Shown here: positions 10,451-20,900 of the stretch, in pieces
Position numbering within the stretch: the first letter of the stretch is position 1
How the letters are laid out: each line of letters begins with the position of its first letter
Assembly: GCF_945859825.1 (NCBI RefSeq)
Contig: NZ_CAMAPC010000007.1
Location: 186,001-250,000, forward strand
Length of the DNA: 64,000 nt
Source of the DNA: Pseudoalteromonas holothuriae
GTDB taxonomy: Bacteria; Pseudomonadota; Gammaproteobacteria; Enterobacterales; Alteromonadaceae
Reading direction: 5' to 3'
Notes under the pieces: model-generated
Databases searched by the model: none
Seen by the model: the letters and a program-made list of their open reading frames with translations, nothing else
Told to the model about the DNA's origin: nothing
Translations under genes and position numbers: made by a program

Positions 10451-13400
10451 TTATATCTCCACTTCCTCGGTTTGCTCGCTTCCTTGAAGCTGAATTTCAG
10501 CTGTTTTCTTTAGTTTTTGTAGCTCAATCATTTTTGACATCTCACGACAATGCTTATACGAAAACAGCTGAATTACTGAAAGGTTCACATCGAAATGTTG
10601 CTTAATGAGCGCACCTAGTTTCACCAGTAGAAGAGAGTGTCCTCCTAGTTCAAAAAAGTTTGCAACAACACTGATAGATGACGCCTCTAGCTGCAGTAAC
10701 TTGGCCCATATCTCAATCAGTGCAATTTCTGTGTCACTCTCTGGTGGCACCATCTCTTGTTGCTGCATAGATAATTCAGGCTCTGGTAGCGCTTTGCGGT
10801 TAACTTTACCATTAGGGGTTAATGGTAAAGCATCCAGTACAACATATTGACTTGGTTGCATATAGTCAGGAAGTACGTTGCGCATATATGCCTGCAAGTG
10901 CTCAATAAAGGTATGTTCCTCGCCTAATTGACCATCGGCTGTACAAACGTAAGCGACTAATCGCGCTTTGTGGCTCTGTGAATCAGCCAATATAACTACC
11001 GCACTTTGAATTTGTGGTAGTTGCTGCAAGTGACTTTCAATATCACCAAGTTCAATACGAAAACCCCGTAATTTGACTTGATCATCAACGCGACCAATAA
11101 ATTGTAATTGGCCATTATGAAGCTGCCTGACGAGATCTCCTGTACAGTAGACTTTGGCATTGCTGTTGGCCGCAAAAGGATGCGCTACAAATCGCTCGTT
11201 GGTGAGTGACTGGTTAGCAAAATAACCACGCGCGACTCCTGCTCCACCAATATATAATTCACCTATCGCACCTTTTGGTGCCAGTTGTCCTTCAGACATA
11301 ACATAAAATTGAGTATTTGCAGCCGGGCCAGCTAAGTGCAATCCCGTTTGAGATACGTCACTAACGCTAGACCAAATAGTCGTTTCTGTTGGCCCATACA
11401 TGTTCAGTAAACGCCAAGTTTGATTCGACAAGCGCTGTGCAAGATCAGCCGGTAATGCCTCACCGCCAATACATAAAGTAGCTACTTGATGGTTAATAGT
11501 TTCATCCAACAACACGTCAGATATGACATAAGCATGGGACGGTGTACACTGAATATGTGTAATACCTTGTGACACGATGACGTCTTTAAGGTCGAATTGC
11601 TCCTGTGAGGTTTTCGCCATCTGACTCATAAACTCAGCTTGTTTCGCTCGCAAAGCATTATGTTCTTTGGCCTCTTTTAGGCGTTGTAAATTCTCCAGCA
11701 CTTCATCGTGGTCGATACCAAAGTCAATCAAGCATGCACATTCATCAACACCAATTTGTGTGATCTTATCCAATTGTTCAGCCACCGATTCTACCGTGCC
11801 AAACAGACCACTTTGCGTAAAGAGTCGCTGATAACCCACATCAATAACAGCGTCTAGATCTGAATTAATATCCAAACCAAGCTCTTGTGCTAACGGTTTC
11901 ATTAGCCCTATTGAATGCTTTAAGTAGTTTTTAAATGGTTGCTCCACCAGATTACTTACTTGCTCATGCGATTCACCAATAAATGTGTGGATCATGAGGG
12001 CAACTTTACCCTTTGACGGATCAAAGCCATGTTGTGCTAATGTATCGCGATAAAGACGTATCTTTTGTGCCAACTCATCAAGCGATTGGCCCAATAAATG
12101 AGTCAGAATATTAGCGCCAATACTACCCGCATAAACAAATGTTTCGGGGTTACCAGCAGCCGTAATCCAAGTTGGTAGTGATGTTTGGATTGGATGAGGA
12201 TGTAATGAAACTTCAATATTTTGACCTATACCATTGCGGCGCATCAGACTCTTCCCTTGCCACAAATTATCAAGTTCAACTAGCTTATCGCGCATCACTT
12301 GATGCCTTAATGAAAAATCATCTGGGAAAAAAACAAAGTCATTTGGGTGCCAACCAGATGCAATTGATAGCTCAACACGACCTGCTGATAAGTTATCAAC
12401 CATAGACCAATCTTCTGCCACTCGGATTGGATCATGTAAAGGTAATACAACACTACCTGAGCGAATGCGAATACGTGAAGTTGTCGCTGCGACCGCTGCT
12501 GCTGCTACCGATGGGTTAGGAAATTGATCGCCAAATTCATGAAAGTGACGCTCTGGTACCCATACACCAGTAAAGTCATTGTCGTCAGCGAACTTTGCGC
12601 CTTTGAGTAATAAGTTATATTTGTTATGCCCAGAAACTGGGTCTGCTGCAAAGTAAAATAGGCTGAAATCTAACGGCTTACTTTCTTCTGTGTGAACAAT
12701 TCTATCTGGTGCAAGTACCACCGTTTGACCATTGGATAACGTCCACAACAATTCTAGAATTGAAATATCAAAACTGATGCTCGTCATCGCCAACCAAGTC
12801 GCCTCTTCTTGATTGCCAATAGATTGATTCATAGCATGAAAAAAGCCCAGTAGGTTTTGATGTTCGATCATGACACCTTTAGGCGCACCAGTTGAACCTG
12901 AGGTAAAAATCACATAGCTTAAATCATCAGCAGCAACGTCAACCTCATTAAAGCTGGTATTTGAGCAACGCGATAACTGTTCACTTACTTCATTGCTATC
13001 CAAAAGCAGCATATTAGGCAAGCCGGCAGGCTCTAAAAACGAGGCAATTGATTTTACTGTGATGAGTAAGGAGCACTGTGCTTGGTGCAAAGTCGCTTGC
13101 AACCGTTTCGCTGGAAAGCTTGGATCAAGGGGTACATACGCAGAGCCCGATTTCAATATTGCCAACATAGCCACGAGCATCTCTGGGCTTCTAGGTAAAC
13201 AAACGCCAATACGACCTTTATTTACTGCATGGGAGCTTTGAATTAACCGTGCCAGCTGATTTGTACGCTGCTCTAACGTTTCATAACTTACTCTCTGGCC
13301 GTTGAAAATCAATGCATCTTTGTGAGGCTGACGTGCGGCTTGCTGAGCTATTAGTGCATGAACTAGTACATCAGATTGATATGACTCTGTTGTTTGATTG

Positions 13401-14974
13401 TAAGTAGTGATTAATTCATCACGTTCAACTTCACTAATACAGGTTAACTGCTCGATGCTATCATGCTGTGCAGATAATAGATTGTCTAATAACGTCGCAT
13501 ACTGAGATGCTAAAGTCTCTATATAGCTTTTTTCAAACAGTGACTTACTATATAACCATTGAAATTCAATACCATCATCATTGACTTGTGCGCTTAAATC
13601 TAAGTCATACTTTGCAACTGGCTGAGCCGCAACCATAGGCGTTAATGAGAGGTTTTCAATAGATAGGGCTACTTGAGAGTTAGTATTCATACTAAACATC
13701 AATTGAAACAGTGGTGCAATAGCTGGATCTCTTGGTACTTGGCTCATTTCAACTAGCTGCTCAAAAGGAACATCTTGATTATCTTGCATCCCTAAATTGA
13801 CCGCTTTGACGTGTTCAAAATAGGAATGAATGCTGTTGTGTTCAGTATTTATTCGCAGTACTAATGTATTTACAAAGTAACCAATAAGGTTAGCCAATTC
13901 TGCACGAGTTCGGTTTGCCATTGGCGTACCCAGTACAATGTCGTGACTATGACTGTGCTTGGCAATTAATAATGCAAATACCCCTTGCAACAACATAAAT
14001 GGGGTAAGCTGATGTTTTATCGCAAAGGCTTGAGCTCGCTCAGCAATTTCTTTATCGAGCTGAAATTTAACAATTGCACCTTGATAATCAGCAGTTGCAG
14101 GCCTGACATGATCTGTTGGTAATGCATGTAATACAGGAATATCTTTCAGCTGGATCTGCCAGTAGTCTTTTTGCTTAACAAGCGCTTCGCGCGCATCTGT
14201 TGATGACTGCCACGCAGCATAATCAACATACTGAATGCTAAGTGCAGGAAGGTCAGCTTCGGTGTTATTCATTTGCGCTTGATAAAAAGCGATAAACTCT
14301 TTCAGTAATAATGAAATAGACCAACCATCCGTCGCAATGTGATGCATATTAAATAGCAACACACCTTCACTCTCTGCCAGCTTCAACCAGCTTGCTCTGA
14401 GCATTAAGTCATGCTCTAAATCAAATAGTGTTGCGGCATCTTGAGCAAGAATTTCGCTTAATTGCTGCTGCTGAGAACTGACATCAAAAGCACTTAAATC
14501 TACTTGATTTAAAGTAAAACTAAAGTTAGATAAAACATATTGTTTCGGTTCACCTTCAACCGCTCTAAATACAGTTCTTAACGATTGATGACGTTCAATG
14601 ATCTTAATTAACGCAACCTGAGCTGCCTGCTGATTAAAAGGCCCTTTAATACGTATCGGTGTGGGCAAATTATATTCAGCGCTACCTTGTTGTAACTGAT
14701 CAATAAACCACAGCCGTTGTTGCGCAAAAGAAGCTGTTATCGAGCCATTATCAGCAGTACTCTTAGGGATCGCACTTACTGGCTGTTGCGTTCGTTCAGA
14801 GCCATTTTTTTGCTGCGCTAAAAATTCAATTATTTCAGGTTTTCTTTGCTTTAGCTGGGCAATTATATCTGCCGTTAACTCACCATCTGGACACTGTACC
14901 TTTAATGCACCATCTACCAGTGTGATTACAATATTCTTCTTATATAAACTGATTAAAAATGCTGAGACATTCAC
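10451..14974 (-). CDS. NRPS2: TubC_N-C-A(Gly, luciferase-like monooxygenase)-T
   Basis: Single-module NRPS of 1507 aa. A GTG start at 14972-14974 fits best: GGAG lies about 9 nt upstream, inside the NRPS1 stop region. Residues 1-55 are a TubC_N-like docking domain. C has HHIATDG near residue 208. The A domain has SGSTGAPKG near 690 and A4 (ISFDISILELLW), then about 340 inserted residues with a luciferase-like monooxygenase, then A5 (NMYGPTETTIW, about 1190), A8 (KLRGFRIELGDI, about 1293) and A10 (NGKVNRKAL). T is FFELGGHSLL, about 1436. The pocket reads D-I-L-Q-C-G-M-I-W, seven of nine matching the known glycine code DILQLGLIW. A Gly module with a monooxygenase between A4 and A5 is the arrangement known from myxothiazol MtaG, where it acts at the last step. 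Here the module is internal. The C-terminal tail ends EEVEI. Confidence 0.95.
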   Translation of the reverse strand: MNVSAFLISLYKKNIVITLVDGALKVQCPDGELTADIIAQLKQRKPEIIEFLAQQKNGSERTQQPVSAIPKSTADNGSITASFAQQRLWFIDQLQQGSAEYNLPTPIRIKGPFNQQAAQVALIKIIERHQSLRTVFRAVEGEPKQYVLSNFSFTLNQVDLSAFDVSSQQQQLSEILAQDAATLFDLEHDLMLRASWLKLAESEGVLLFNMHHIATDGWSISLLLKEFIAFYQAQMNNTEADLPALSIQYVDYAAWQSSTDAREALVKQKDYWQIQLKDIPVLHALPTDHVRPATADYQGAIVKFQLDKEIAERAQAFAIKHQLTPFMLLQGVFALLIAKHSHSHDIVLGTPMANRTRAELANLIGYFVNTLVLRINTEHNSIHSYFEHVKAVNLGMQDNQDVPFEQLVEMSQVPRDPAIAPLFQLMFSMNTNSQVALSIENLSLTPMVAAQPVAKYDLDLSAQVNDDGIEFQWLYSKSLFEKSYIETLASQYATLLDNLLSAQHDSIEQLTCISEVERDELITTYNQTTESYQSDVLVHALIAQQAARQPHKDALIFNGQRVSYETLEQRTNQLARLIQSSHAVNKGRIGVCLPRSPEMLVAMLAILKSGSAYVPLDPSFPAKRLQATLHQAQCSLLITVKSIASFLEPAGLPNMLLLDSNEVSEQLSRCSNTSFNEVDVAADDLSYVIFTSGSTGAPKGVMIEHQNLLGFFHAMNQSIGNQEEATWLAMTSISFDISILELLWTLSNGQTVVLAPDRIVHTEESKPLDFSLFYFAADPVSGHNKYNLLLKGAKFADDNDFTGVWVPERHFHEFGDQFPNPSVAAAAVAATTSRIRIRSGSVVLPLHDPIRVAEDWSMVDNLSAGRVELSIASGWHPNDFVFFPDDFSLRHQVMRDKLVELDNLWQGKSLMRRNGIGQNIEVSLHPHPIQTSLPTWITAAGNPETFVYAGSIGANILTHLLGQSLDELAQKIRLYRDTLAQHGFDPSKGKVALMIHTFIGESHEQVSNLVEQPFKNYLKHSIGLMKPLAQELGLDINSDLDAVIDVGYQRLFTQSGLFGTVESVAEQLDKITQIGVDECACLIDFGIDHDEVLENLQRLKEAKEHNALRAKQAEFMSQMAKTSQEQFDLKDVIVSQGITHIQCTPSHAYVISDVLLDETINHQVATLCIGGEALPADLAQRLSNQTWRLLNMYGPTETTIWSSVSDVSQTGLHLAGPAANTQFYVMSEGQLAPKGAIGELYIGGAGVARGYFANQSLTNERFVAHPFAANSNAKVYCTGDLVRQLHNGQLQFIGRVDDQVKLRGFRIELGDIESHLQQLPQIQSAVVILADSQSHKARLVAYVCTADGQLGEEHTFIEHLQAYMRNVLPDYMQPSQYVVLDALPLTPNGKVNRKALPEPELSMQQQEMVPPESDTEIALIEIWAKLLQLEASSISVVANFFELGGHSLLLVKLGALIKQHFDVNLSVIQLFSYKHCREMSKMIELQKLKKTAEIQLQGSEQTEEVEI
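11670..12679 (-). other. luciferase-like monooxygenase domain inside NRPS2 A domain
   Basis: About 337 residues starting near KPLDFSLFYF and ending near LQRLKEA, placed exactly between adenylation motifs A4 and A5. It has the signature of natural-product luciferase-like monooxygenases: WVPERHFHEFG and FPNPSVAAAAVA, then SGSVVLPLHDP and ELSIASGWHPNDF. These proteins use reduced flavin and O2. In the myxothiazol and melithiazol systems a comparable inserted domain oxidises the alpha carbon of a tethered glycine. The domain looks complete, with no stop codon or frameshift. Confidence 0.9.
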
Positions 14975-14977
14975 CGG

Positions 14978-17900
14978 TTAAATCTCCATTTCAATTATAT
15001 TATCTGACTTAGCCACAGCTTCTAAAGCTGCTTGTTTGGCATTGGATAAGTCAATCATCTGGGCCTGCTCCCGAATGCTCGGATTGGCAAAAATATCGCG
15101 AACATTAAGCTCAACTTGAAACGCTACTCGTACTTGAGCAACCAATTTCACAACAAGAAGAGAATGACCACCGATTTCAAAAAAGTTGCTATCTATGCCG
15201 ATGTGATCACTGCTTTGACTTAAAAGATCTGACCACATTTGTGCAAGTAGTTGCTCTGTAGGAGTTGTAGGGGTTACCAATGCTTCAACTGCAAAATCTG
15301 GCGCAGGTAAAGCGCGAGCATTTAGCTTACCGTTGATATTTAACGGCCATTCAGACACTTCAACCCATGCATCAGGATGCATGTACACAGGTAAATGCTG
15401 CTTACTTAACACCGTAAGTTCATCTAAATTGTTGAGACCATGCGTATGCTCAATGTAGGCCACTAGCATTTTTCTTCCCACAACATCCATATACATAACA
15501 TGTGCTTGGGCTACACCTGTGAGTTGTCTCAGATGAGACTCGATATCAGCGAGCTCAACTCGAAAACCTCGTATCTGCACTTGCCTATCTTGTCGGCCAA
15601 AGTAAGTAAAGTCATGACCATCGAACACTACAGTGTCACCCGTATTGTAACAATGACTGCCATCATCCAAGACTATGAAGCGCTCTGCGTTTTGCTGCTC
15701 GTTACCAATATAACCAAGCGCCACAGACACACCTGAAATCCATAATTCGCCTTTACTGCCAATTGGTAGTAGCTGTTGGTGCAGGCCCACGACATAAGCA
15801 CGGGTGTTAGCAAGCACTCTGCCAATTGGCGGTGTACAATTAGCACGGCTGTGTACACTGTATGTCGTGACTACATGTGTTTCTGTTGGGCCGTAATGAT
15901 TCCAAAGTTGGCAATGTGGGTTGCGTTCTAAGAATACTCTAATCGCATCACTGAGCACGAGCTGTTCGCCTGCGACGATTACTTCCATTAGCGAAGTAAT
16001 ACTCTCTTTGTGCTCGAGGTATTGCTGAGCTATTATGTCAAAAACAGCAGGGGGCACGAATAAGCGTCTAACTTGATGCAACTCGATAAGTGCTTGGATG
16101 TCTACCAGCTCCTGCTTTTGCTGCTCTGTAATTAATAATAGACTCGCCCCAGTGTGCCATGCTGTTGCTAACTCTTGGATAGACACGTCAAAGGTAATAG
16201 GCGTAAATTGGAGGCCCAAATACGGCTGAGTAAGCCCACTTGTTTCAACCAAATTCACTATCGTTTGATGGGTTTGTATCACACCTTTAGGCAAGCCCGA
16301 TGAACCAGAGGTAAACAACAAATATGCCGGATCTTTCGGCTCAATTAATATCTCGGGATTATGGCTATTAATATTATTTATAAGCTCAGAAGTCGTAATA
16401 TCACGACCAGACCAATCCGCTATTGATATATCTTGAGCACATTCTTTTACCCAAAACCTGGCAGCCGAACAAGTTAAAATATGTCGGATGCGCGATTGCG
16501 GAAGCTGCATATCAATTGGTAAGTAAGTTGCGCCTGCTTTTAAAATACCAAGTAACAAGGCGATTTGTTCAACCCCTCTTGGTAGACTCATCGCAATTAT
16601 ATCGGCCTTGTTCACTCCTAGCGCTAATAGACTATGACTAATTTTGTTAGCAAGCTGATTTAACTCAAGATAAGAAAGTAACTCACCATTGGCACTTTTC
16701 AACGCCACCTGTGTTGGGGTTTCAATTGCCGTTTGTTCAACAAAACTATGGATCGTGCTATGTGATAGCAGCTGTGTAGGCCCCTCAAAGCCAGCTTTTA
16801 ACTCAGCCTGTGTTTTGCCATCATATAAACTCAATTGCGCTAAGGCTAAACCTGTAATGTCGCCTTGCAATGTAAGCAAATTGTCAACCAGTTGCGAGAA
16901 GTCCGTAGACAGTTCATCGATGTAATTGCTGGAAAATAACGCTTCATCGTAAACCCAGTCTATATCCCAACCGCTTGCATGGTTTTCAACACGGATCTCT
17001 AAATCAAATTTTGCCGATTCAGCTTGTGCAATACGTTGCAAACTCATCGTTCCTGAACTGGCAGGTTCACTCGCTTCGATGAAATTCAGCATCAACTGAG
17101 CCAGCGGTGTAAATGCAGTACTGCGCGGTAAGTTAAGTTGTTCAACCAAGTATTCAAATGGCACTTGCTGATTACGTTGTGCGGCAATATTGCACGCTTT
17201 AATATGCGCAATGAACTCAGCAAAGCCATCAAACTCGGTACTACTTCTTAATATCAATGTATTGGTAAAGAAGCCCACTAAGTCAGCAACCGCTTGCTGC
17301 TCACGGTTTGCAATTGGCGTCAATAACAAAACATCATGATTATTGCTGTGTCGCGCTATCAACAAAGATACTAGTGCATGCGTCAGCATAAATTGCGTCA
17401 CTTGTAATGACGAACACAGCGCAACTAAACCTGCTTTTTGCTCCGTATTAATAACCGAGCGTGTGATCGATGCTTTATTACATTTAACTTGTGGACGCTC
17501 AAACTGAATAGGCAAGCTATGTAACGGCGCTGCGTCAGCAAGATGCGCTAGCCAATACTCTACTTGCTGTAAATAAGCGTCACTTTGTTCAAAATCATTA
17601 CGCCAACTTACATAATCCGAATAGCTTACAGGTAACGCTGGCAAATCAGCCGGGGTGGCATTTAATTGTGTGCCATACAGAACCTGCAACTCACGCTCCA
17701 CAATGTGCATAGACCAGCCATCAAAACCGATATGATGTACATTGAAAATCAGCTTTCCAGATTGCGGTCCAGTTTTAACCAAGCTCACTCTGACAAGTGG
17801 ACCCTTAGATAAATCAAATACATGAGTAAATTCACTTGCGAGCATATCACGCCATTGCGTTTCACACTCTGACGCTGATAGGCCAGACAGATCCACAACA

Positions 17901-20900
17901 TTAAATATCAAATTCTGTTTTTTGTTTAGATACCACATAGGCTGTAAATCAACCATATGATAATTGGCTTGCAACGGCTCGTGGCGCTCAATCAATTCTT
18001 CCACGGCATGTTTTAGTAACTTAGGTTCAATCGCCGTATGATACTCATAGGCCGTGCACATATTGTATTCTGTAGACTGTTCGCTCAGCTGGGATAAAAA
18101 CCACAGGCGTCTTTGCGTAGGTGCAAGAGGTCGATTTACATCATGCTGCAATGGCACAATATCTTGCGTCGGCTTACCACTGACTAGTACACGGTCAACT
18201 TCCTGAGCTTGTTGCTGAATGCTTTGCAACTCAAATAGTTGTGCTAAGCCAATATCTATACCCAGCTGCTTTTGGATCAAGCCATTCAACTTAACAGCTA
18301 ATAAAGAGTTACCACCAAGGCTGAAAAAGCTTTGCTCAGCGTCCAGTACTTCACCTTGCATGCTTAAAAGGCTTTGCCAAATGTCGGAGATTACAAGCTC
18401 TGTCTTAGTCTCTGGTTTGACCGTAACACGTGCAATATTCCAAGATGGTAGATGTTGTTTATCAATTTTACCGTTAGGCAGTAATGGCCACTCATCAATG
18501 GTAACAATAACATTGGGCACCATATGTTTTGGTAAACAATCCGCTAAGTATGCTCTGACTTGCTGCTTGCAATCCAAAGCCTGCTCACTTGATACTTCAA
18601 CGTAGGCAACCAAAATAGTTCGTGTTGAATCTTCCTCAACCTTGACTAAACATGCCTTTACCCAGTCTAATTGCAACAAATGAAACTCGATTTCACCAAG
18701 TTCTATCCTAAAGCCATTAACCTTAACTTGGTCATCAAGTCGCCCAAGATAAACAAGCTCTCCTTGTGCTGTATACTTAACTAAGTCACCTGTTTTGTAC
18801 ATCTTACTGCCTGGGTGATAAGGATTATCAAGGTAGTTTTTTGCAGTTAAGTCTGGCTGGTTCAAGTAGCCTAATGATACCCCTTCACCACTCAAGTACA
18901 GCTCACCGACACATCCAAAAGGCACTAGTTGCTGATTAACATCTAATACAAACGCTTGTGTCGAACTTATAGGTTTACCGATTAATGGGTTGCTGGCAAC
19001 TTGCGAAGTCATACTATAGTAGGTCGAGTACGTTGTATCCTCAGACGGCCCGTAAAGGTTAACGACTCGCTGCACCGAGAATATATCTAATAAGCGATTA
19101 ACCGTGTTCGCCTGCAGTGGTTCACCAGCTAAATTCACCGCTATTACTGACGCAGGTACGGCATGTTCTTGCAGTAGCGCATTAATACCAGATGGCACAG
19201 TATTAATTAGGCTAACTTCCAATACAGCGTTTTGTGGTTCTAGTAAACTCAGTATGTTGTCAACGACAACACAGGTCCCACCAGAAGAGAGCGGCAAAAA
19301 AATCTCAAAGATAGACAAGTCAAAATTCAACGACGTACTTGCCAACACCCTGCTCTTTTCTGCACAGCTAAAGTAGTCGTTAGCCCATGCCAGCATAGCT
19401 GATGCATTGCGGTGTGAAATCATCACGCCCTTGGGCTTACCCGTTGAGCCTGAGGTGTAGATGATGTATGCCAATTGCTCCACGTCATAAAGCACATCAA
19501 GCTCAGTACTTACAAGCTGCTCTGGAATTTGCTCAATATTAGCAACATTAAAATTGGCAAAGTCGAAGCTATGTTCAGTCGCCTGATCAACAAATAACAG
19601 TGCAGGCTTAACATCGGATAAAATATATTCTATACGTGCTTTTGGATAACTTGGGTCCAATGGCACATAAGCTGCCCCTGCTTTTAGAATCGCCAATATT
19701 GCTATAATAGTTTTTTCTGAACGACGCATACAGATACCGACAACATCGCCAGCTTTAACATTCTGCGAAATTAAATATGCACCTAGATTTGTTGCCTGTT
19801 GGTCTAATTGCGCATAGGTAAGTGTAATGTCACCGGCATGGACTGATTGCGCAGATGGGCTTTTCGCAACTTGAGATTCGAATAGCTGATGTAAACATAA
19901 AGGCGTTGATATATCACCACTTTGATTCAGTTCCGTGAGTAAATAATCAACTTCTGCGCTTGAGAGCATAGCCAATGAGGTGATGTCATCTACTGTGGTT
20001 GAACTAACTGCAACAAGTAAATTATGTAAATGCGTGTCAAGTTGCTCTATATAAGTGCTATCAAATAGCGCCGTATCAAACACCCAATGAATATTGAGCT
20101 GGCCTTGGCTTTGCACAACACTGATGTGTAAATCAAACTTGCTTTGCACTGGAAATACAGAGTCATGGCAAGGCGTTAGTTCAATGTGTGGAAGAGTCAC
20201 ATCTGCTTGCTCATTGGTATTCATATCTAACATGATTTGAAATACTGGAGACAAACTTTGACTACGAGTAATATCTAACGCATCGACAAGTTGCTCAAAA
20301 GGAACACCCTGATGTGCTTGGGCAGCAATATTGACCGCTTTAACATGACGAAAGAAGTCCTGTAAAGAACGGGTATTGGTATTTACCCTCAACACCAAAG
20401 TGTTAACAAATAAACCCACCAGATCTTTAGTTTGTTCGTGGCCACGATTCGCTGTAGGCGTCCCCACAATCACGTCACTGCTACCGCTATGGCGAGCAAG
20501 AAGTAAGCTAACCATTGCGTGCATTAGCATGAATATCGTCATATTGTTTTGCTGAGCGAAATCAGCCAATTGAGCGCTCAGCGCTTTCGTTATTGATGAG
20601 GTGATGCGCGCGCCTTGAGTTTTCTTTATGTCTGGCCTGTATCCTTTTAGTGGCAACCCATGAACGCTTGGTGCATCCGCCAATTGTGATTGCCAATAGC
20701 TGATCTGATCCGCTATTTGGCTTTGCTGCTCAGATGAGTTAATCCAGTGCGCATAATCCCCATAAGAAATCGACGTAGTAGGTAGTTGCTCAAAGATTTG
20801 CTCTTTCGTTGCTCCTTGACTCAAAAGCACATAGCACTCAGAAAACTCTTTGGTTAACAGCGCAACCGACCACCCATCTACGGCAATATGATGCATATTG

